In this document: positions 28,475-39,992 of the stretch, one piece after another | How positions within the stretch are numbered: the stretch's first letter is position 1 | Layout: the number at the start of each line of letters is the position of its first letter | From: Trichoplax adhaerens | Taxonomy: Eukaryota; Placozoa; Uniplacotomia; Trichoplacea; Trichoplacidae | Direction of reading: 5' to 3' | NCBI RefSeq assembly: GCF_000150275.1 | Contig: NW_002060948.1 | Span: forward strand, 4,448,336-4,512,335 | Length of the DNA stretch: 64,000 nucleotides | Position numbers and translations under genes: made by a program | Notes under the pieces: model-generated | What the model saw: the letters and a program-made list of their open reading frames with translations, nothing else | Database searches by the model: none | What the model was told of the DNA's origin: nothing

Positions 28475-31400
28475 TTTGTTACAGGTTTTGATCAGCTAAT
28501 TTACTACTTTATTCCTCTATCTTTGCGTGATAAAAAACATTCTATGAGCTGCTGATGTTTACATAATAGCGGGAATGTATTATTATGGTTAAAATTGCCA
28601 GAAAAAATTATTTGAAAGAGCGTAAACATGTTTATGTAAATCAAATCCAATTACGAAGGTGTCGAGGAGAGTTCTAGTAATACGGCACGACATATAAACG
28701 GATATAGCATAACTTTTACTAGCTCTCTCCGTAATTATAAGAGATATAAACCCAGGTATTATTATGGATGAATAAGGATGTGTTTAAGGGTATGAACATG
28801 ATCAACTTAATTTTTACTAGGTGTGTAGACTTATATTCAATTCATTTTGTAACCCCAATATTTAAAAGTTAGAAATATATGACAAAAGCAATAAGAATAT
28901 AGACCAACATTCGTATTCTTCAAACTAAAGACTTACGAAATTTGAAATTTTATTGAATTGCTGGAACACAATAATGAAATTTCTTTTACTAGGAAGTAGC
29001 AATTTTGTTTTATATTGTCATAAAATCTTTGTAGTAAAGGATAAATTGAATCAAAATTTATATCATAGAATAGATAAATAAAGAACTTAGTCTTAATCGA
29101 TAAAGTCAATGCTGCCTTTCTTACAGATGTTTAGCACGGACTGATACATTACCAAGAAATGGAAACTAGCAAAATTATGCCAATTCTTTGATCTACTAAC
29201 TGTTGTATCGTATTCGAAGTTATTGGTAAATGTTTAAATAGATTACAGAGATGAGTGCCGATTTTTAGTAATTGCTATTTTAATCGGCTGATTTCTTTAC
29301 GCTAGTTTTACTGTAGTTTGAATGTATGATCGCTTACAAGATGAGATACGGAAATCTTAAAACTTTATGGTCTTAATCTATCTGTTCTGTGCCATACTGT
29401 ATCGCTTATTCTAGATCTCTATAAATATTTCCATATAAAATGAAATATGATAACATTGAGATTTCTGATCTTAATCAATTAATTTACTCTACATCATATT
29501 GGTCATGCTACTATCATGTAGTTATTCCTACATTTTCATCAATAACAATCAATGAAATCATGTTTTAGCAGACATATGCTATAAGAAATTGAATAAATGT
29601 CTTTAAATGAACACATTTCTGATGATCTTGGACTCGTATACAAGCATGTATAAAATACATTTCAGGATATCATAGCTTTTACTCGCTAGACATTGATCTT
29701 GTTAGCTTCTTAATTATGTTATGATTTTTGAAGATTTGCTGTTAAAATCATAAATTCGATGCATTAAGATTGAAATAAAATTTAAACAAATAGTTAAGGG
29801 AATTACATCGTGCAAGCCTTATACTGTAATATAATTTATGTTAGCTTTCAAATTCTACTGATATTAAATTTTTTATCAGAAACGGCTATTTCGATATAGG
29901 CAATTGAAGACTTATCAGAACCGAAACAGGGCCATTTTTGACTTTAACAAACAACAAAAATATGCCCTTGTAAAGTTTACTGCTAAAGAGTGATACCAAG
30001 AGTAATTATAAACAATAAACATTAGTTAGTAATAAATATTTTTGACCTACAGGAAATAACACTGAAATCCCCAGATTTGCATACTTACATTTGCTCTTAA
30101 TATAAGGTGCCACGAATGAAGAAATCACGGCTTTTTTTCTGGAAAGCCAAGAAGGAAGGATGATAATTCCTACTTTAAAGCCAGAGCTACCAATCTACAG
30201 GCAAATTTGTAGGATCTATGCGCAGTCTTTTCGGTAATCAGATACTCCATTAAAGTATCTGAAAGACTCTACTCCCTTCCCTGTAGATATACTGTAATAC
30301 TAGGCTAATAGCTTAAGAAACCAATGAGTAATGTCCGAAAAGATCTGTCTTTCAAATTGGATCGAGCTAAAATAGCTACAGATGCCTTTAAATCGTCTAC
30401 GTGTAAATTGCGCAAATTTCAACGCCAATATCTTCATGCCAATAAATTATCATCTAATATTTTAGTTGACGAAGTCTAGAAAGTGTACGGATAATAACAG
30501 ATTTGTCAACTATCGCCAAGGTAGAAGTTCATTCGCTGATTTGTGGAGCTCATCCATGACGCATGGGTTTAAATCTTTTTAAGCCCATTTTACAGCCTCT
30601 GATTTCCTTTATTGTGTTCTGTCTGTAGAATCAAATACCCATAATTTTAGCAAACTTCGACGATAAATTTTGATTTCATTTTTAACTTGATCCTTATATA
30701 CGTGTAAGTAACCTGTTACTGTCTATGGGATTTATAAAGCGTAAATTTTTTTATGTGCATGAACTTGAAATCGAATTCAAGTATCAACCACTGTTTTCAA
30801 ATTGGAGTAACCCATCTATAACTAAAGTGAAAGTAATAACTTTCGGCCGACTTTGACGAATCTCAGACGTCATAGCGGAAAGTAGCTTTCTTGAGGAGCT
30901 CTTATTCCTCTAAAATGGTATTGAAAAGGATCATTTGGATTAAAATGAGGTTTAAGTTAATTTGTGCGATGATGCCCAAAATATCAAGGTCCGCCTAAAT
31001 TAGGGTAAAGATCCTTTTTCTCTTTGGACGAAAAACCTCAACTGGATTGAGTATTCAACTCATGCTTGTGTGTATCTTGCAATCTTGGCCAGAAGTTAAT
31101 GAGCTGAATCTTGGTATGGATTAAAAAGATTTTCTTCATCAAAGTTTGATAGAGTTAAAAATTAAATTTTGTTCTACAATACTGCACCAAGCTCCTTATA
31201 AATTAAGTCTATAAATCATTGAGTAAAGATTTTAATTACTAATGTTTAGATTTGAAGGCATACAAAACTATTTAGATTAGTCTAAAACTTCATCAGTAAT
31301 GGATTTGTTGAGGCTTTAGTCATCTATGTCGCCGTTTTTACTATTAAAATAGGCTACTATGACAATTATTTGTGCACAGTTTATTTAGTGTTTCATTCTG

Positions 31401-32204
31401 CGTTTAAGATTCTTCTAAAGGTGAACCACATTCATATTATCCATCAAGAAATCATCCAAAAAATAAAAACTTTATAGTTTAGGACTTTAATATTAAGCTG
31501 AGACACTACGTTTAATTAGTGTTTCATTCTACGCTTAAGTACTGGTAATTAAGATTCACCTTCAGGACTCTCCTAAAGACGAACTACCTTCTCGTTATCC
31601 ATTAAGAAATTATCCTAAACATAAAATCAGTATAATCTAGGACTTTAATATTAAATTGCAACACTATATTTAAAATTACATAAAAGTCACTCATTTGTTG
31701 TCATTTCTATCAAACGAAAATTTTATAACACGGCTATATTATGGAATTTACTTTTCGGAGTAATCATAAAATGCAGTATTGCAACCTCTCATCTAATTTA
31801 AAAACTGTTTTATTAGTCAGCAATCTAATGATATTACAAATGCAAGGATATGTACATTAGATTACGAATTCATTGCTAAACAAGTCACCATCGAATTTAA
31901 TCATTTAAGTATCGAAATAGCCTTATTTCGGTCAAGAAATAAGAGTAAAATATGAGTTATAGATGCAAAAGGCTTATAAAAACACTTCGAAATAGCTAAA
32001 GTATTAAAGTACGCCATTTTTTTACTGGAAGAGAGTTAATATATATGACTACACTTATACCACAAGATAATTGACCTCGGAAATGACCCCTAGTAGTTCA
32101 AACGACTTATACTCTTATTGATCAGATAGTTCAATTCTGAAGTCGTCTATTTCGTTATCAATCGGTAGCACCAAGATAGTAACACAGAAGTTTAGAGAAA
32201 CATT
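28475..32204. other. Gene-poor region with a decayed tandem duplication
   Basis: 3.7 kb rich in stop codons. The only structure I find is an imperfect direct duplication at 31386-31673. No exon with good splice sites was found between the SH2 start and the DAN stop. Confidence 0.5.
31386..31673 (+). repeat. Imperfect tandem duplication (two copies, about 130 and 158 bp)
   Basis: Copy A (31386-31513) and copy B (31516-31673) both begin TTAGTGTTTCATTCT and share TATCCAT.AAGAAAT.ATCC, TAGGACTTTAATATTAA and ACACTA at the end. Copy B carries about 30 extra bases after its first 25. Divergence is high, so the duplication is old. Confidence 0.8.
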
Positions 32205-32906
32205 TCAAGATTTGGTGTGGTGGCATCGTCTGCAATCGCAAGATCTAATGTATTGCACTAATTTATCCACATTATTTTTTAACGTTGGACATTTTAATTC
32301 GACTGTATTCCAAGTATGATCGACAACATGGCAGCATTCACAATGTTGCAAATTTTCTTGCCCGGCTTCTGGCGGATAGCTTTTAGGTATTCTGTAAGAA
32401 TAGCACTGACCGACACAAATATGATTGGAAATTGTCTAAAAAGGAAATGAATTTAAAAGATCAAAAAATTGTAAAAGTAAAATGAGATGATCTTGAATGA
32501 CGAATACGTATGATATTAATTTTACAAGCCGATTGCACAATTCTTGAAAATGTATTGCTATCGGTAATTTCTTACAAGAATAATATATATAATATACCCG
32601 TCCATAAATGAGTAGGAAACTTACTTTACTTATACATCCTGGATGGCTCAAAACTTGCTCGATCTTAGCAAGTTTACACCAAGCTTTTTGATTTGGTGCT
32701 ATCGGTAATTGCGAAATACCATAACTATGATGGCTGTTTATGCTATCTTCTACCGAATTGCTAGTCTGATGATCGTAAAGTTCAGCATTAGCAGTATTGG
32801 TACTATTTTTGTCTTGGCTGTTGACTTGAACGTTCTCAGTGCTTGCGGTTATGATGGTTATTGTAGCAAGAATGGTTAAGAGATGTAAAAGCCGATTATT
32901 CGTCAT
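32205..32906 (-). CDS. NBL1: DAN/NBL1-family secreted BMP antagonist
   Basis: Secreted cystine-knot protein expected to bind BMP/TGF-beta ligands outside the cell. Two exons, 32625-32906 and 32205-32435, give 170 aa. The chosen ATG (32904-32906) gives a signal peptide (LLHLLTILATITIITA); an in-frame ATG 27 codons upstream would bury it. A Ser/Asn-rich linker of about 50 residues precedes the CTCK domain (residues 76-165). This opens with AWCKLAKIEQVLSHPGC, then HICVGQCYSYRIPKSYP, CECC, KCP, VDKLVQYIRSCDCRRC. Human NBL1 has the same order, including AWCxxxNITQIVGHSGC, GQCFSYSVP and VDKLVEKILHCSC. Eleven cysteines are present against ten in NBL1; the extra one lies in HCECC. The short C-terminal tail after the knot lacks the vertebrate His/Pro-rich extension. 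Confidence 0.92.
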
Positions 32907-33418
32907 ATTCCATCTACTAGCGAAAATATTAAAACGACGAAAATTAAGTCTACTAAATGAGAAGAAACTGAAACTAATCGATAACAATATAACAGAAAAC
33001 TTTTAGTTATCGGACGGAAATAATTCAATAAATGGAGCAAAATGATGGAAGTAGGAGTTTCATCATCTACACAGGTGGAAATTACCGTTATATCAATGAA
33101 GGTAGAGATGAAATTTTTAAACAAATACTTTTTTTAAGTGTAGTTTACGAGCGCTGCTATGTGGATACTAAATATAAATATGTTTCGACAGTCTAAAAAT
33201 ATATGTATGCTAGTACAACAAAATTAAAATTAGATTTTGTCGTTAAATCATTAGTTTATTTGCCATCCATTCAATTCTACAATTTCAAAGTTAGTCAATG
33301 ATAAAATAGTAAAGGTATTGATTAATATTAATAAAATTTTTCCAACTGTTTAGAAAGAATAGAACTCGACGTAAGACATGATTGGTCTTGATTAGTAAGC
33401 CACTGATCTTCGATTATA

Positions 33419-34000
33419 TTATCATTAATCTACGTATCCATTTCTCAGTCGCAAAGTATTACTATCTACCTCATTTCTTTCTTATTCATAGTTTAAACAG
33501 ATCCATTTTGTAAAATTTGGAGTCAGAAAAAATGGGTTGTTTCCTGATTGTACACTGTACACTATACAGTATAGATAACTTAAGTTCAATCTATGTTCAT
33601 TAGATCTGTTAATCTAACTAATGAAAAAAGTTCAAATTGATTAAAAGGTTAAATTTTTATTGTAGTTTAAGTTGAAAATAACCTATCGCAACATATGCTA
33701 AATTAAACTGCTTTAATTAATGATTATTAATATATTCATCCCTCCATCGCAATACATTGCTATCCACCTCATTTGCCATTTGATCATAGTTGAAAATTAA
33801 TCCATTTTTGCAAATTTTGGAGCCTCAAAAAATATGTCTTCCTTATCGTATAGTATAGGTAATTTAAGTTCAATCAGTCTTTGTTAGATCTGCTAATCTA
33901 ACTAATAAAAATATTAAAATAGATTAGAAGATAAAATTGTTACTATAATATAAGTCGAAAGTAACCTTTCACAATATACGTTAAATTAAACTACTTTACC
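33419..34000 (+). repeat. Imperfect tandem duplication, unit about 290 bp
   Basis: Copy A 33419-33718 and copy B 33719-34000. Shared segments in order are CTACCTCATTT / CCACCTCATTT, ATCCATTTT, TTTGGAG, ACTTAAGTTCAATC / ATTTAAGTTCAATC, TTAGATCTG.TAATCTAACTAAT and TAAATTAAACT.CTTTA. Copy A includes a GTACACTGTACAC segment that is absent from copy B. Confidence 0.82.
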
Positions 34001-34874
34001 ACGCACTCGTTTAACTTTAAGATAATATTGTTCCTCTTGTGCATTATGCTAATCTAATCAGCTTTTGTCGAAATGATAGATAATTTGTTACAGTTGATTG
34101 TTACATTGCGCGGGCATCACTCTACACGCGATAAAGAACTTAAAATTGTTTCGAGAGAAATTTAAGAGTGTTATATTGAGTCGATTATAACCTTATGTAT
34201 TAGATACATGTGTGACTAAACTTCTTTACAACGCTATATTCCGACTTTAAATAGTTTGTTTCCTCATCACATCGTTTAAAACCAATCAACGTCTGTTAGA
34301 AAGATGACGAATTTGATCAAAGTAGCTCGATTACAATATTATGGCTTCACTATCGTCTATCAATGTCATTGATGAAAAATATCAATAGAAGTAGAAGAAG
34401 AGTTTGCTAATATAGGTTATGTAATATTGAATCAATCGTAAACTTAGACATACATAAGATTATAAATTTCAGATATGGGTCAAGGTCCAGTAATCAATCA
34501 TCCATTCTACGATGGACGCGTAGAAGGAAGTTCATGGCGATTGTGTGATCAATTTATTGATTAGGATAATTACTTCCATTCCACTACTGTTTACTCACTA
34601 TTCCACCGCTATATCTTAAATGGGATAGCAAATCGATTAACGCGGTATTACAACAACATCAATCTGCTTTCTAAATCAATCTATTCTCCATATTGGATAC
34701 AACTTACATGCTGATTAGGAGGAACTGTTGTAAAATACTGATTCAATCAGTGAGTATAGAAAGGTTTCAATTTTTCAAATCTTCCAATTTTACAAGTAAA
34801 CATGAAATCTTTCGTTCTTGAATGCTTTATACTGTTCATGCTCAATGTTTCTATAGGCATCCATTCTCTATTGA

Positions 34875-35033
34875 CGTCGAAGCGATTGGACACCTACCGA
34901 TCCGTCATTATTCTACGTATCCGTCGTCATGTCGATCTATTGTGTTATAGCTAATTCCTGGTTATCCATGAGTCAATTATTGCTTATTTTCTTAGCATTA
35001 ACTATGATGCAAGCAGGCTTTTGTCTAGGTTAA
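34875..35033 (+). pseudogene. Possible fragment of a membrane protein (ammonium-transporter-like?)
   Basis: A 52-codon open stretch without start codon ends at TAA 35031-35033. It encodes one or two strongly hydrophobic segments, including LFYVSVVMSIYCVIA and QLLLIFLALTMMQAGFCLG. The MQAGF phrase after a hydrophobic run recalls the first helix of Amt ammonium transporters (FFMQAGFALLEAG), but continuation of the family is not found downstream. This could be a relic exon, a real exon ending at a GTTAAT donor, or coincidence. Confidence 0.22.
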
Positions 35034-35928
35034 TTTAATAAAAATAATAAAATGCATAATCGTAATCGTCTGTTCTTTGCCGCTGTAATGGCATGATTGA
35101 TTGTCATTTTTGCCTAAAAAATATGGTTGTGGAAAAGAGTATATTAATCCATTGAGTCAGTCATGCATTCCTGAATTTGAGGATTTCGTAGGCTTAGTCG
35201 CATTGACCCATGCAGTGTGCATTAGGGCATCGATGTTATTATACACAGTTTGATCTCTTCATTTATTTTTAATCCATAGTAATGTTAAACATGGATGTAA
35301 TTATCGAGCAAGAGCATTCTAAGCTCGCTAACAAAATGGTATACGATTCAAAATCTGTTGATGATCAGAAATAGGATACTATTTGATTGAGGATAACATG
35401 CTAAGAATCTGTGCATACTTGCGTCTTGTAGAAAACTTTATTGAAGGGCTGGCTATTTGATTAACAGAACACCAGAATGGATCTCTGTTGAGTACGCGTG
35501 AATATTACTGGCAGCTTGTTTGAGGCATGTTTGCTATTCGACTTGTGATGAACCACATGATTATGTAGCATAACTGGTTAATAGGCTGGAAGATTAAGCA
35601 TAGCTTTGTTACAGAATTCGACTAGTAATGAACCTCATATTGATATTGTATCTTTGTTAACTTGCTTGCATATTCTATAAAGCTTCGTTAAGGATTATAA
35701 TATAATCACAATGTACTCCATGGTAATATTTAGTCCGTCTTCAATGACCATGCTAGTATATATTATACCATCGACTTCTTAACAACAATTTCCCTCTACA
35801 AGTCCCGCACCCCTAACTTAGGGTTATTCGTTTTTATAAAATTTTCCGGCCTACCTTTTTCCGCGATTTTTGGTTGTCATAGAAGGTAGCATACAGAGAC
35901 AAAAAATTAAATAGTTATCAATGAGTAG

Positions 35929-36270
35929 ACCTGATTTTCATTCTCTAAATATTATATCTAGACTGCTTGTATTAGAAGTCAGGCGAAAATCAAGGAGAAA
36001 GTGTATCTATGGTATTTCATAATGACTGGAACTACCCTTGTCCTACTGGCTAAGTTATAGATTGTACGATGATAAAGATTTATTTCGGAACATTGTAGCC
36101 CTGATTTACATTCTCAAAAATTCGTATCTAGACTGCTTGTATTAAAAGTTAGCCGAAAATTACGGAGAAAAGAGTATCAGCAGCTTTTCATAATAGAAGG
36201 AACTACCTCAAGTCTCTACTGGCTAAGTAACAGATCTTACCCTGATCGAGACTTCTTTCGGAGCATGCCA
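35929..36270 (+). repeat. Imperfect tandem duplication, unit about 170 bp
   Basis: Copy A 35929-36098 and copy B 36099-36270. Both begin CCTGATTT.CATTCTC and share TATCTAGACTGCTTGTATTA, GCGAAAAT / CCGAAAAT, GGAGAAA, TTTCATAAT, GGAACTACC, CTACTGGCTAAGT and TTTCGGA near the end. Confidence 0.85.
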
Positions 36271-37790
36271 TTGGAGCAATAGCACGGCCTGCACTGAAAC
36301 TCTACCAGTGTTAATGCTTGATTATCCTATTGAGTATTGCTGAAGAACTTCCTTTTGCCTAGCAAAATACGAGTATACAATTAATTTACTGTACATGTTT
36401 GGCCGCTGCAGGCATGCTTGTACTGGTACCTTGTATATCTGTAGAGTTTTTTTAATGTTATCAAGAACTTTGCTGAAAAATATGCCGGAAGCGCGTGTAA
36501 TAAAGTTCAAGCTTAATTTATAGAATTTGTTGAAGGATATATCCTTTCTGATGTGTGATCAATTTTTGTTCACTATCGGCTTCTTCTTTAACTTGTTCCT
36601 TCTATAACGAAAAAGCATCCTGAATTAATTAAGGAAGACCAATGCGATTGTTAGTATGCACTCTATTTGATATTTATACCTTCATAGTGATGCGGCTACA
36701 TAATATCATTCGACTAGCAAAGCATACTTGTACTTCTCCGTTGTGAAATGTACGCTATTAATTTAAACTGTTAACGTATCACTTTTTCATAGATGTTCTC
36801 ACCGATAGGCTCATATACTGTTATAGAATCTTGTAAAGGATTGATCATTCGGTTTACAAACGAGTACAACATATTGATATTTAATTTGTACTGATAAGTT
36901 CGAATAATATCTAGAACTTTGTTAAAAACGATACTATATTATTTGACTGCTAATGGACTGCATAATATTATTCAATGACTGCTAATAATTTATACCTCAT
37001 GTATGATAAGCGTGGAAATTTTAGTAATGTATGAGATAGGGCTAGAAATGGCGTCGTTCGACTAAAAGTAGAAGCCATATTGAGGAATAGACCGAAGCTA
37101 CCAAGCAAGACCTAATAATAATTAACCAATCAATTGATTGTTACTACATTCGCAGATTATGTCGCGTTTGCAGAGAAATATACAATTTAGATTAAAAGTA
37201 TATAACATATTGATCGTCAACCACAGCAACAATTTTTCGTAGAAGCTGCTATCATACAGCGCAACTAGTGTACAACATGTTGTTCTATAAGCTCTGTATG
37301 CTCTAGAAATTAGCCTAGCAGGCTTGGTGAGAACTTGCTAATCGAACAGAAACGTAATATTTACTGATATTTAGTCGTCTACGAACATAATTATGGTCAA
37401 GTTAGAACACGTACTTATTACAGTAGCGATCTTACTGAGTTAATGTTTTAGGATTAAATCGCCTAAAAGTAAAGTTGTAATGATTTACGTCAATTACACT
37501 GGCTATATTATCTTAGTTTATAGGCTGAAATACTAATATGGAGAAAACTATACATTACTGTTTGAATTTTTTCTCATAGTTAAAATATTTCAAACAGGAC
37601 CAAATGTGTAGCATTATGATCACTCTGAGTTGAATAGACGATATAGGCTAGTATAAAAATTAAAAAGGGGCTAGCTAGTCAAAGTTTTCAGTTTTAGTTA
37701 GCTACGTAGAATAACGTATTAATGTACATTTCTCGGATATTTTCAACCGCAACTTTATTAGTAAACATTGTATACTGTACATAAATAGCA

Positions 37791-38215
37791 TATCACCGAA
37801 CTTTTCGTATGAAAACTAAAATTTACATCAAAATTCAATAACAAGGCCTTACTACAGCAGTAGTTTTATGGTATCCCTAATTTCCCATATTGCATATGTA
37901 ATACTCGTTCTAGGCTCTACTATAAAAATAAAAATACAAAATAAAATTCAGAGGCATAATACCGAACTTTTTGTATCAAAATCAAAAATTACTCCAAAAT
38001 TTAATTAAAGTCCTTATTAATAGAGATTTGATGATATCCCGAATTTTCCATCGTGTACTGTACGAATGTACAGTATATTAGCGTACAAGCAGTACTCGTT
38101 ATAGAGTTTATTATAGTCTAAATTTCCGTAGCTAATCACCGAACATTTTACGTCAAAACCAAAAATTACATCAAAATCAATTATATGTCCTTATTCAACG
38201 GCTAGTAGGGAGCTG
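37791..38215 (+). repeat. Imperfect tandem triplication, unit about 165-175 bp
   Basis: Three direct copies start at 37791, 37956 and 38132 with AT.ACCGAAC.TTTT, followed by AAAATTAC.TC.AAAAT and CCTTA.T. The third is truncated near 38215. Copies A and B also share GTATCCC.AATTT.CCAT and TACTCGTT near their ends. Confidence 0.82.
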
Positions 38216-38972
38216 TTAGAAATCCAGGTATGTGATTACCTTTAAAGTATAAAAGGCATTCTAAAAGTATTGAAATTTGCCTAATAAAGTAGCACAATAT
38301 AGCCTAGTCCATAGAAGATTAAACTTTATAGTTGCCAATTATAGTAATAGCGCAAACACTGCCTAGTGTCGACAACAAATTTCAGCTTTCGCAGCATCGA
38401 ATTACAATTGAAGTATTTTTGGCTAACGAACTCAATTGATTTCGAGATCTCAAATTAACCAAATTTATACACCTAAATCCTATTTTAGCAAGTAAATTCT
38501 TCATAAATGAAATCAAAATAGTAACCTCCAGGGATTTTATAATCTTATCGACCTTAAATGTATATGCTGTTTATGCTTGTAATTTTACTCCTTGGAGATA
38601 TTTAGGAACACTTATTATGTAGTCTTTAATTTCTTACTAAATAGACAAGGCGATTAGGTTGACTACTTTTAAGCGTGTTAGCCATATAATCCAATACAGA
38701 ATAATCGGCTAGGATTTAGCAGGAAGAAGAAAGAAGCTGTTGGACTAATCTAATCTACAAAAATATAAAGTGTAAAGTTCCAATTTGATAGAGCGACTAT
38801 TTTGGGGGGGTTTGCTTCAACTCCATATTGATAGCGTGAACTTCATTTTGGCTGATTAACAACGCCAACAAGCTCATGAAGATAAACTGTTGGTGATTTT
38901 ACATGTCTTCTTCTGTTAATTAATTGGTGATTAAGATATTGGTGTCAAGATATTTACTTCATCACTAAACGA

Positions 38973-39992
38973 ATGGACATTTCAAAGTGTAAATTTACCT
39001 TCGATGTAGGATCATTTTTTATGTATTAGAAAATATTAAACATGCAAGACATAAACGTTGACTATCTTTTAATTCTCTCAATTTAGGGTATACCTCTTTT
39101 TAAAATAGAACGGCGTAAAAGTTTCGATGTTGATTTCTTTGATACTGTCATCAGAGTAAGTAATTTCGGTTAATGACATATTTCCCTTTTACTGAGTATT
39201 CTGGCATTGTCATACAGTATATTGATGTTGAATTTTTACAGTTAAAAAAAAATTTAAAATCTGTTATATTAAGTTTAAAATTGAATAGTCATCGAACGTT
39301 ATGAATCTGAACGATGTACAACTTGACTATTTTAGGATTTAAGATCAAGCAAGAAAACTCCCACAAGCAACGTTAAAATCATATTTCAAGAACCGTTTAT
39401 GCAAGTTGCATTTAAGAATACAAATGAGGTTAGAATTTACAGTGGATCTATTCGATGAAAAAATTGAAATGTTCTAGTGTTATTAACACGAAGGAGGAGT
39501 CTACGAATAAACGCAATTTCGAAATGCTTATATTTAGTCTCTGTTGCCTAAGGTTCTAAAGATTGAAAAAAAATTCATTGTGAAATCTTATCTTCGAAGG
39601 GATACTTTGTACCTTCGATTGCGAATCCAGGAAAATGATTTATTCGATGACATTTTGGCTATATTTACAAAGACTAGTTTAGACGTAAGTTTATCCACTT
39701 AACTAAATTGATCTCTGGATTTCAAATTATTGGCCTAAGCATTTGGTAATTATTTCCGTTTTTTTTCGATGGAATCTACCACCTCTAGCGTTGCGTGTTT
39801 GAGATAATGCTTTACAAATTCTTTCAATTGGTAACTATCATTTTTCATGAAGTTGTATGAAAGTACACTACTTGGTCTATATAACTTTTTTCATCGATTT
39901 TCAATTTTTAGCCGGATAGAACATTTTCTCTAGTAAAACAAGCAGAAGAACTTGATAGGAAATTATATTATAGCCAAAAGATGTTAGATTAA
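38973..39992 (+). CDS. Unidentified 135-residue protein
   Basis: Five exons join in phase without stops: 38973-39005, 39087-39155, 39336-39428, 39553-39684 and 39912-39992 (408 nt). The protein begins MDISKCKFTFDGIPLFKI, continues RRKSFDVDFFDTVI, then SNVKIIFQEPFMQVAF, KSYLRRDTLYLRLRIQ, FDDILAIFTKTS and ends ELDRKLYYSQKMLD. Charged and hydrophobic residues alternate as in a small mixed alpha/beta domain. No signal peptide, membrane segment or zinc motif is seen. An optional exon at 39242 (LKKNLKS, phase 0, donor GTTATA) could lie between exons 2 and 3. I do not recognise the family. It converges on the nucleolin-like gene. Confidence 0.6.

Larger units (their letters stand above)
32907..38972. 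other. Gene-poor 6-kb tract with several decayed tandem duplications
   Basis: I find no multi-exon gene here. It holds three independent sets of old direct duplications (33419-34000, 35929-36270, 37791-38215), a weak third pair around 33993-34345, isolated GTACACTGTAC and GTACTG words at 33551-33572 and 38056-38078, and one open stretch coding for a hydrophobic peptide (34875-35033). Part of it must be the 5' region of the DAN gene. Confidence 0.55.

Noticed and set aside
34474-34564. Short open stretch starting GQGPVINHPFYDG
   Set aside because: Only about 30 codons, no neighbouring exon and no recognised family.
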